A stretch of 8,131 nucleotides of DNA from contig DBWG01000029.1 in assembly GCA_002308635.1 (NCBI GenBank), positions 5,762 through 13,892 on the forward strand, read 5' to 3'. How positions within the stretch are numbered: position 1 is the stretch's first letter; the number at the start of each line of letters is the position of its first letter. Under the pieces are notes generated by a model. It ran no database searches. It was not told the origin of the DNA and worked only from the letters and a program-made list of their open reading frames with translations. A program made the position numbers and the translations under genes. Of this stretch, positions 1 through 4,751 are shown piece by piece. This DNA is from Ruminococcaceae bacterium UBA1244. Its GTDB lineage: Bacteria > Bacillota > Clostridia > Oscillospirales > Acutalibacteraceae.

Positions 1-1740
1 CAGATCCCCGATGAGATCACCGTCGGCGAGCTTGCACTCAGACTCAAAGCAAGAGCCGCAGAGGTCATCACAAAGCTGATGGGCTTCGGCGTGATGGCGA
101 GCGTCAACAACGTCATAGATTTTGATACAGCTTCACTTGTTGCAATGGAGTTCCATGCAAAGGTCGAAAAGGAAACTATAGAAACTATCGAAGAGAGAAT
201 CATAGACGACAGTGACGATACAGATGAGAACCTCGTACCACGTGCTCCCGTAGTTGTTGTTATGGGACACGTTGACCACGGAAAGACTTCACTTCTTGAC
301 AGCATCCGCCACGCTCACGTTACCTCTACCGAAGCCGGCGGCATCACACAGCACATCGGCGCTTATCGTGTAGAGATCGACGACAGAGAGATCACCTTCC
401 TCGATACTCCCGGACACGAAGCATTTACAACAATGCGTGCAAGAGGCGCTCAGGTAACGGATATAGCTATCCTTGTTGTTGCAGCGGATGACGGTATCAT
501 GCCTCAGACGATAGAGGCTATCAACCATGCAAAGGCTGCGGGCGTTTCGGTAATCGTTGCCGTAAACAAGATAGACAAGCCCGCCGCAAACGTAGAGCTT
601 GTAAAACAGCAGCTCACAGAATATGAGATCGTTCCGGAAGAATGGGGCGGCGATACACCGGTCATCCCTGTTTCCGCACATACAAAAGAGGGTATTGACG
701 ACCTTCTTGAAATGGTACTTCTTGTTGCAGACATGAAGGAACTGAAGGCTAACCCTGACAGAGCCGCAAAGGGTACAGTCATCGAAGCAAGACTTGACAA
801 GGGCAGAGGACCTATCGCTACAGTACTCGTACAGAACGGTACTCTCAATGTCGGTGACATCATCGTTGCAGGTACAACTGTCGGCAGAGTAAGAGCCATG
901 ATGAACGATAAGGGACAGCGTGTAAAGACCGCCGGTCCTTCTGTACCGGTTGAGATCACAGGTCTTGATGATGTTCCGACAGGCGGCGACGTATTCAACG
1001 CCGTATCTGATGAGCGTCTCGCACGTGAGCTTGTTGAACAGAGAAAGACCGCTGAAAAGGAAGAACGCTTTAACAGCCGCACAAAGGTAACTCTTGACAA
1101 CCTCTTTGACCAGATGCGTCTTGACGATATGAAGGAACTCAAGATAATCGTAAAGGCTGACGTTCAGGGATCTGTAGAAGCCGTAAGACAGTCCCTTGAA
1201 AAGCTTACCAATGAGGAGATACGTGTAAATGTCATCCACAGCGGTGTTGGTGCTATCAGGGAATCAGACGTTATGCTTGCGTCAGCATCAAATGCTATCA
1301 TAGTCGGATTTAATGTCCGTCCCGATCCCGTTGCGGAAGAAAACGCAAAGCGTGACGGGGTTGATATGAGACTTTACAGAATAATCTATGACTGCATCGA
1401 AGAGATCGAAGCCGCTATGAAGGGTATGCTTGCACCGAAGTACAAGGAAACTCAGCTTGGTAAGGTCGAAGTCCGCCAGACCTACAAGATCACAAATGTC
1501 GGACTTGTTTCAGGTTCTTATGTTCTCAGCGGAAAGGTCGTCAGAGGCGCACAGGTCCGTGTTGTCCGTGACGGTATAGTCATTGCCGATGATATCATCG
1601 CATCCCTCCAGCGTTTCAAGGATTCCGTAAAGGAAGTTGCCGCAGGCTACGAATGCGGTATCACTCTTGACCGTTTCAGCGACATCAAGGAGGGCGATAT
1701 CTTTGAGATCTATCAGATCGAGGAAATAAAGCCTGAATAA
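1..1740 (+). CDS. infB: Translation initiation factor IF-2, 3' part (5' end outside window)
   Basis: IF-2 is the GTPase that places fMet-tRNA on the 30S subunit and promotes 50S joining. The frame is open from base 1, so the gene starts upstream; 579 residues are visible. The first residues (about 6-40) match the IF-2 N-terminal subdomain, with a TVGELA start and a VMASVNNVIDFDTA segment. An acidic linker follows, then the G domain: G1 GHVDHGKT at bases 265-288, G3 DTPGH at 403-417, G4 NKID at 565-576, and a G5-like SAH where many homologues have SAK. The beta-barrel domain, the IF-2 core domain (KADVQGSVEA, from about base 1150) and the C-terminal fMet-tRNA-binding domain (from about 1438) follow, ending normally at TAA. 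In many Firmicutes infB is followed by rbfA; here a terminator follows instead, so infB appears to end its transcription unit. The family call is certain; only the missing N-terminus is unknown. Confidence 0.98.
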   Translation, partial: QIPDEITVGELALRLKARAAEVITKLMGFGVMASVNNVIDFDTASLVAMEFHAKVEKETIETIEERIIDDSDDTDENLVPRAPVVVVMGHVDHGKTSLLDSIRHAHVTSTEAGGITQHIGAYRVEIDDREITFLDTPGHEAFTTMRARGAQVTDIAILVVAADDGIMPQTIEAINHAKAAGVSVIVAVNKIDKPAANVELVKQQLTEYEIVPEEWGGDTPVIPVSAHTKEGIDDLLEMVLLVADMKELKANPDRAAKGTVIEARLDKGRGPIATVLVQNGTLNVGDIIVAGTTVGRVRAMMNDKGQRVKTAGPSVPVEITGLDDVPTGGDVFNAVSDERLARELVEQRKTAEKEERFNSRTKVTLDNLFDQMRLDDMKELKIIVKADVQGSVEAVRQSLEKLTNEEIRVNVIHSGVGAIRESDVMLASASNAIIVGFNVRPDPVAEENAKRDGVDMRLYRIIYDCIEEIEAAMKGMLAPKYKETQLGKVEVRQTYKITNVGLVSGSYVLSGKVVRGAQVRVVRDGIVIADDIIASLQRFKDSVKEVAAGYECGITLDRFSDIKEGDIFEIYQIEEIKPE

Positions 1741-1789
1741 AGTGTGGAGCTTTGAGTGTGGAGTTGATATCATGCTCCGCATAAATATA

Positions 1790-1836
1790 AAAAAGCTGTA
1801 TCCGTGCGGATAGTTCCGATTCGGGTACAGCTTTTT
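1790..1836 (+). terminator. Intrinsic terminator of infB, two-tier hairpin
   Basis: AAAAAGCTGTATCCG (1790-1804) pairs with CGGGTACAGCTTTTT (1822-1836) with one G-U pair. A small inner hairpin, CGGA (1807-1810) with TCCG (1815-1818), sits inside the loop. The stem ends in five T on the plus strand, and the complementary A-run makes it workable on the other strand too. It begins about 50 bases after the infB stop codon. Confidence 0.85.
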
Positions 1837-1876
1837 ACTATAGTGATCTAACTTAGAACGCAGAAACTTTCATAAC

Positions 1877-1898
1877 GTCCGGCGGTGTTCCTCCGGAC
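1877..1898. other. Short GC-rich hairpin
   Basis: GTCCGG (1877-1882) pairs with CCGGAC (1893-1898). After one C/T mismatch, GG/CC closes a TGTT loop. There is no T-tract, so it is not a terminator. Its right half (CCTCCGGAC, 1890-1898) recurs exactly at 1964-1972 in the next hairpin, so the two structures could exchange strands. Confidence 0.5.
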
Positions 1899-1950
1899 AA
1901 CTCCACACACCACTCTCCACTTTACAGTTTTGCATTTGTTTTGAATCGCT

Positions 1951-2005
1951 AAAAACAGCTTTTCCTCCGGACATGGGGAAACGTCCGGAGGAAAAACTGC
2001 TTTTT
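1951..2005. terminator. Strong bidirectional terminator-like hairpin
   Basis: The left arm at 1951-1972 and right arm at 1983-2005 share a perfect 13-bp core (TTTTCCTCCGGAC with GTCCGGAGGAAAA). Beyond a mismatch and a bulge, CAG/CTG and A5/T5 extend it. The loop is 1973-1982. Both strands end in five T, so it can stop transcripts from the left and those of the minus-strand XRE gene ending at 2057. The plus-strand T-tract runs directly into AGGAGG (2006-2011), so it may also act as a translational or transcriptional attenuator for whatever begins at 2019. Confidence 0.8.
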
Positions 2006-2018
2006 AGGAGGAATGTAT

Positions 2019-2141
2019 ATGAAGTTTGATCTTATAAACAAAGTCAGCGGCACCGCTCATTCAAAGAAGAAGAGTTCTTCAAATTTCTTGTCGAGTGCGA
2101 TACATATTAAAAGAGCAAGCCTTGCGCTGGGACAGAACTGA
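2019..2141 (+). pseudogene. Orphan 40-codon ORF, probable remnant of a gene start
   Basis: ATG at 2019 has an excellent ribosome-binding site: AGGAGG at 2006-2011, seven bases upstream. The first 14 codons read MKFDLINKVSGTAH, which looks like a genuine protein start. From about 2057 the frame runs antisense through the 3' end of the XRE gene and stops at 2141, so the rest is not independent coding sequence. I infer that this is the 5' end of a gene whose body was replaced when the XRE cassette came to lie next to it. The start faintly recalls small phage-type proteins of Clostridia, but that is a memory impression, not a match. It could also be a real 40-residue peptide. Confidence 0.25.
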
Positions 2142-2263
2142 TTGTTTTCTATTGAGCTTATGGTCTGGCGTGAAACACCGACCATTTCTGCAAGGTCACC
2201 CTGAGAGATCCTTTTTTCCGCTCTTGCAACACGCAGGCGGTTCTGAAATACTATATCGTTCAT
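2057..2263 (-). CDS. Small XRE-family (HTH_3) transcriptional regulator
   Basis: This 68-residue protein is almost entirely one Cro/C1-type helix-turn-helix domain. Helix 2 is SQGDLAEMVG (20-29) and the recognition helix is SRQTISSIEN (31-40). The C-terminus ends in FEELFFFE, typical of the very small single-domain regulators of Firmicutes. I chose ATG at 2263 because its first bases overlap the upstream gene's stop codon as ATGA (2260-2263), which indicates translational coupling. A GTG at 2278 would add five residues but lies further inside the upstream gene and has no better ribosome-binding site. It is cotranscribed with the membrane protein before it and probably binds the inverted repeats at their shared promoter. 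There is no sensor or dimerisation domain, so the signal is unknown. Confidence 0.93.
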   Translation of the reverse strand: MNDIVFQNRLRVARAEKRISQGDLAEMVGVSRQTISSIENNQFCPSARLALLICIALDKKFEELFFFE

Positions 2264-2580
2264 AGGCTGTTCACCCACAGGAACATTCCCGCACAGAAAA
2301 ATGAAGCAAGTCCTGTTCCGACAGCAAAGATCAGGTAAAGAGGCTTTTTGATATTTTTGTACTGGTAAAAAAATGTGGTGCAGAGATAAGCGGTGATGAT
2401 AGTCACAAACTCATAGAATGTCTGTCTGTGAAAAGCTCTGTATACGCTGAAAAACAGACACAAAACACCGACAACGACCGCACCGATACCGAAAGAGGCA
2501 TTATACACACGCTGTTCTCTTTCATCAAGAGAATTGCGGTTCTTTTTTTTGTTCTTTTCAAGAATTTCGTGTTTATCCAT
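2260..2580 (-). CDS. Small three-helix membrane protein, DUF6442-like
   Basis: The 106-residue protein has a charged, lysine-rich cytoplasmic N-terminus (1-26) and three hydrophobic segments at about 28-48, 55-73 and 81-104. The start MDKHEILEKNKKKN and overall shape resemble the DUF6442 family of clostridial membrane proteins, which I recall as often sitting directly before a small XRE regulator. That assignment is from memory. ATG 2580 is chosen because GGAGGA lies about nine bases upstream (plus-strand TCCTCC at 2589-2594); an in-frame ATG at 2604 lacks such a site. It is the first gene of a two-gene operon, overlapping the regulator by four bases. The function is unknown; the pairing suggests the membrane protein influences, or is controlled by, the regulator. 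Confidence 0.85.
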   Translation of the reverse strand: MDKHEILEKNKKKNRNSLDEREQRVYNASFGIGAVVVGVLCLFFSVYRAFHRQTFYEFVTIITAYLCTTFFYQYKNIKKPLYLIFAVGTGLASFFCAGMFLWVNSL

Positions 2581-2641
2581 CTGAAAAGTCCTCCGGCAAT
2601 ACAAAGACAGGTGAAATCTTCCTGTTTTCTCTTGTGTTTAC

Positions 2642-2670
2642 ATAGTATCATATACTTTACGAATTGTCAA
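2642..2670 (-). promoter_or_regulatory. Sigma-A promoter of the membrane protein/XRE operon
   Basis: On the minus strand the -35 is a perfect TTGACA (2665-2670). After a 17-base spacer comes the -10 TACTAT (2642-2647), preceded by TGA as an extended -10. Transcription should start near 2635, giving a leader of about 55 bases before the ATG at 2580. A promoter this close to consensus would be very active unless repressed. Confidence 0.85.
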
Positions 2671-2703
2671 GTATTCTTGACACAATTTCTTTTAAACTTG
2701 ACA
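2665..2703. promoter_or_regulatory. Probable XRE operator: three TGTCAAG/CTTGACA half-sites
   Basis: TGTCAAG (2665-2671) and CTTGACA (2676-2682) form a perfect 7-bp inverted repeat with a four-base spacer, overlapping the -35 of the minus-strand promoter. A third CTTGACA lies at 2697-2703. The arrangement fits a dimeric helix-turn-helix repressor blocking RNA polymerase, and the neighbouring XRE protein is the obvious candidate. The repeats are visible; the binding partner is inference. Confidence 0.6.
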
Positions 2704-2740
2704 TTACAATATCTTAATGGTTTTGTAACAATATTGTAAT
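2703..2740. repeat. AT-rich perfect inverted repeat
   Basis: ATTACAATAT (2703-2712) and ATATTGTAAT (2731-2740) are perfect 10-bp inverted repeats separated by 18 bases. The right arm overlaps a 10-bp palindrome, ACAATATTGT (2729-2738). The stem is AT only, so it is more likely a protein-binding site or chance than a terminator. It lies between the two divergent promoters. Confidence 0.35.
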
Positions 2741-2780
2741 TTTTGGAAGTTCCTATTGTCCGGCAGGTTCTGCACAAATA

Positions 2781-2795
2781 TGAAAATGATTTTCA
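2781..2795. promoter_or_regulatory. Fur-family (Fur/Zur/PerR-type) metalloregulator box
   Basis: TGAAAATGATTTTCA is a perfect 7-1-7 inverted repeat, the layout recognised by Fur-family repressors. It lies six bases upstream of the -35 of the rightward promoter that reads into the metal-transport operon. The sequence is closer to Fur-type boxes (TGATAATnATTATCA) than to the Zur box described in Bacillus (TCGTAATnATTACGA). It therefore cannot by itself decide between iron and zinc control. Confidence 0.75.
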
Positions 2796-2801
2796 AATCC
2801 C

Positions 2802-2830
2802 TTGACAACAGATATATGCTGTGCTAAAAT
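2802..2830 (+). promoter_or_regulatory. Sigma-A promoter of the metal-transport operon
   Basis: TTGACA (2802-2807), a 17-base spacer, then TAAAAT (2825-2830) with TGC directly before it as an extended -10. Transcription should start near 2837, exactly where the first 39-bp direct repeat begins. The leader before the znuA-like start would be about 185 nt. Confidence 0.85.
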
Positions 2831-2836
2831 TAAGAA

Positions 2837-2875
2837 CGGATTTCAAATTCAGGGGATGCTGATTGTACAAGGTTG
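2837..2875 (+). repeat. 39-bp direct repeat, copy 1
   Basis: This is identical to 2947-2985 at 38 of 39 positions; G2871 corresponds to A2981. It contains a TTTCAAAT core, also present in the Fur-type box at 2791-2798, and the 8-bp palindrome TTGTACAA (2863-2870). It begins at the predicted transcription start. Confidence 0.9.
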
Positions 2876-2946
2876 ACTCTGGCGCGGTAAAAAGGTCTCC
2901 GATGCGTAGGAATTGGAGCGCGAAATAGGCTCCGGCGGCTCGCCGG

Positions 2947-2985
2947 CGGATTTCAAATTCAGGGGATGCTGATTGTACAAAGTTG
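2947..2985 (+). repeat. 39-bp direct repeat, copy 2
   Basis: This second copy lies exactly 110 bp after the first, with one mismatch. It ends 37 bases before the znuA-like start codon. It has no promoter elements of its own, so it was not copied together with the -35/-10. Recombination between the copies would remove 110 bp of leader without touching promoter or gene. Confidence 0.9.
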
Positions 2986-3022
2986 GCATTCCGGCGAATT
3001 AATTAAGAGGCAGGTTTTATGA

Positions 3023-3991
3023 ATGAAAAAGATCATTTCACTCGTGATCTGTGCAGCGATAGGACTTCTGAGTCTGAGCGGGTGCGGATCAAAAGAAAAG
3101 GACGGAAAGCTGCATATCGTTGCAACTATTTTCCCCGAATATGACTGGACTATGCAGATCATCGGAGATAACCCCGGCAATGCCGATGTTTCCATGCTGC
3201 TTGACAACGGCGTTGATCTTCACAGCTATCAGCCGTCAATGGACGATATTATGAAAATATCCGAGTGTGATGTGTTTATTTATGTCGGCGGAGAATCCGA
3301 CAAGTGGGTCAGAGATGCTCTTTCACAGGCAAAAAATAAGGATATGATAGTCATTGATCTTATGGATGTTCTAAAGGACCGCCTCAAGGAAGAAGAAACC
3401 GTTGAGGGTATGCAGGGACATGATGATGACGGCCATGATGACGAAACAGAAAACGATGAACACGTGTGGCTTTCGCTCAGGAACGCTTCTGCTGCTTGTG
3501 ACGCTATAGCCGATGCCCTTTCAAAGGCCGACAGCAAAAATGCGGATACATACAAAAAGAATTCCGAAAGCTACAAGAAAAAGCTTTCGCAGCTTGATGA
3601 AGAATACAAGGCTGCCGCTTCGTCATCAAAGACAAAGACTATACTTGTCGGAGACAGGTTCCCGTTCAGGTATCTTGTCGATGATTATGGTCTTGATTAT
3701 TATGCGGCATTTTCGGGCTGTTCGGCGGAGACTGACGCAAGCTTTGATACTATAATCTTTCTTGCAAAAAAATCCGATGAGCTTGGCCTGAAATACATCC
3801 TCAAAACAGAGACATCTGACTCCTCTGTTGTCGAGACCATAAGGGACAACACAAAAACCAAAGATCAGAAGATACTCACGCTTGATTCGATGCAGTCTAC
3901 CACATCATCCGACATCAGGGGCGGTACAAGCTACCTGTCAGTGATGGAGAAAAACTGTGAGGTGCTGAAGCAGGTGCTTGAAAACAAATGA
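3023..3991 (+). CDS. znuA: Metal ABC transporter substrate-binding lipoprotein (ZnuA/TroA family)
   Basis: This 322-residue cluster 9 solute-binding protein captures a divalent metal outside the membrane. The signal peptide MKKIISLVICAAIGLLSLSG ends in the lipobox LSGC, so C21 is the likely lipidated residue. Expected metal ligands are H67 (DLHSYQPS) and H147 (EHVWLS). A His/Asp/Glu-rich loop at 133-147, as in zinc-binding members, lies just before H147. At the usual third histidine the protein has D211-R212 (VGDRFPFRYLVDDYGL), followed by FSGCSAETDAS; D288 (TLDS) may be the acidic ligand. I recall this GDRFPFRY form from other clostridial homologues. The start at 3023 gives the lysine-rich signal start; AGAGG is 12 bases upstream, and an out-of-frame ATG at 3019 overlaps it. 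It is first in a three-gene operon behind a Fur-type box. Zinc is most likely; manganese or iron is possible. Confidence 0.92.
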   Translation: MKKIISLVICAAIGLLSLSGCGSKEKDGKLHIVATIFPEYDWTMQIIGDNPGNADVSMLLDNGVDLHSYQPSMDDIMKISECDVFIYVGGESDKWVRDALSQAKNKDMIVIDLMDVLKDRLKEEETVEGMQGHDDDGHDDETENDEHVWLSLRNASAACDAIADALSKADSKNADTYKKNSESYKKKLSQLDEEYKAAASSSKTKTILVGDRFPFRYLVDDYGLDYYAAFSGCSAETDASFDTIIFLAKKSDELGLKYILKTETSDSSVVETIRDNTKTKDQKILTLDSMQSTTSSDIRGGTSYLSVMEKNCEVLKQVLENK

Positions 3992-4025
3992 TATTCTGAA
4001 AAGTATGTGAGCGGGAGGAAGGATA

Positions 4026-4751
4026 ATGGCGCTGATAGAAGTCAAGGGTCTGAAGCTTGGCTATGAAAACAGGGTTATAATAAAGAACCTGAATTTTACC
4101 GTGAACGAGGGCGAGTACCTTTGTATAGTCGGAGAAAACGGCTCAGGAAAAACGACCCTGATGAAAACTTTGCTTAATCTCCAGAAGCCCATGGATGGAG
4201 AGATAATATACGGTGACGGACTCAAAAAAAACGAAATAGGCTATCTTCCTCAGCAGACGATAGTACAAAAGGATTTTCCGGCTTCGGTGAGGGAAATTGT
4301 GCTTTCAGGCTGTCAGGCAAGATGCGGATGGAGACCGTTTTACAGCAAAGACGAAAAAAAGCTTGCAGAGGACAATATGGAAAGAATGGGCATAAAGCAG
4401 TTTGCAAAAAGATGCTACAGAGATCTTTCCGGCGGACAGCAGCAGAGAGTCCTTCTTGCAAGGGCATTGTGTGCCACAAGAAAAATACTGCTGCTTGATG
4501 AACCTGTTTCTGGGCTTGACCCGATGGTGACAGCGGAAATGTACAGCCTTATCGACGGACTGAACAAGGACGGTATAACGATAATAATGATCTCGCACGA
4601 TATTTCCGCAGCGGTGAGATATGCAACAAATATCCTCCATATCAGCAAGAAGATATTCTTCGGGACAAAGGATGAATATTCCCAGAGCGATATCGGAAAG
4701 CTGTTTATTATGAGGGACTATTATGAGAGGGGGCGTAACAGGGATGTTTGA
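4026..4751 (+). CDS. znuC: Metal ABC transporter ATP-binding protein (ZnuC family)
   Basis: This 241-residue cytoplasmic ATPase powers metal import through the adjacent permease. All ABC motifs are intact: Walker A GENGSGKTT (36-44), Q-loop LPQQ (Q76), signature LSGGQQQR (134-141), Walker B ILLLDEP with catalytic E159, D-loop SGLD (162-165) and switch H191 (SHD). Length is normal for the family. The start is supported by a strong GGGAGGAAGG ribosome-binding site at 4013-4022. It lies 34 bases after the lipoprotein gene and its end overlaps the permease start, so the three are one operon. The substrate follows from the neighbours, not from this protein. Confidence 0.95.
   Translation: MALIEVKGLKLGYENRVIIKNLNFTVNEGEYLCIVGENGSGKTTLMKTLLNLQKPMDGEIIYGDGLKKNEIGYLPQQTIVQKDFPASVREIVLSGCQARCGWRPFYSKDEKKLAEDNMERMGIKQFAKRCYRDLSGGQQQRVLLARALCATRKILLLDEPVSGLDPMVTAEMYSLIDGLNKDGITIIMISHDISAAVRYATNILHISKKIFFGTKDEYSQSDIGKLFIMRDYYERGRNRDV

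Larger units (their letters stand above)
1740..1923. repeat. Inverted-repeat element enclosing the infB terminator
   Basis: The left arm (1740-1766) contains AGTGTGGAG twice (1741-1749 and 1755-1763). The right arm (1898-1923) is its imperfect reverse complement. The inner 11 bases are perfect: GTGTGGAGTTG at 1756-1766 against CAACTCCACAC at 1898-1908; the outer parts match loosely. The roughly 180-bp unit has no ORF and carries one terminator hairpin and one short hairpin. It resembles a small dispersed intergenic repeat (MITE- or REP-like), but only one copy is visible, so mobility is inference. The arms could also simply extend the terminator fold. Confidence 0.45.
2837..3022 (+). promoter_or_regulatory. 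Structured 5' leader of the metal-transport operon, unknown class
   Basis: This leader holds two direct repeats around a GC-rich core (2876-2946) quite unlike the AT-rich flanks. CTCCGAT (2897-2903) pairs with ATTGGAG (2912-2918), extended by CGCG (2883-2886) with CGCG (2919-2922). CCGGCG (2932-2937) pairs with CGCCGG (2941-2946). Alternatives exist: GGAGC (2915-2919) can instead pair with GCTCC (2929-2933), and the second CCGGCG at 2991-2996 can compete for CGCCGG. Mutually exclusive helices suggest a regulatory RNA, but there is no terminator T-tract before the gene and I do not recognise a known riboswitch. Confidence 0.4.

Noticed and set aside
289..1239. Long minus-strand ORF of 316 codons opposite infB
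   Set aside because: It lies wholly antisense to a highly conserved gene, its translation is cysteine- and tyrosine-rich with no recognisable domain, and no ribosome-binding site was noted.
2698..2726. TTGACA at 2698 as the -35 of another rightward promoter
   Set aside because: No -10 element lies at a suitable distance (TTTTGT at 17 bases). The motif is better explained as the third TGTCAAG-type half-site.
2428..2739. Plus-strand ORF of 103 codons
   Set aside because: It lies antisense to the membrane-protein gene and its promoter. The minus-strand gene has a good ribosome-binding site, a consensus promoter and a coupled partner, whereas this ORF has none of these.
2881..2946. GC-rich leader core as a tRNA or T-box
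   Set aside because: There is no cloverleaf, no GGTTCGAATCC-type T arm, no T-box sequence and no terminator/antiterminator pair.
2837..2985. The two 39-bp repeats as a minimal CRISPR array
   Set aside because: There are only two copies with a 71-bp interval, no further units and no cas genes. The interval is a GC-rich foldable leader.
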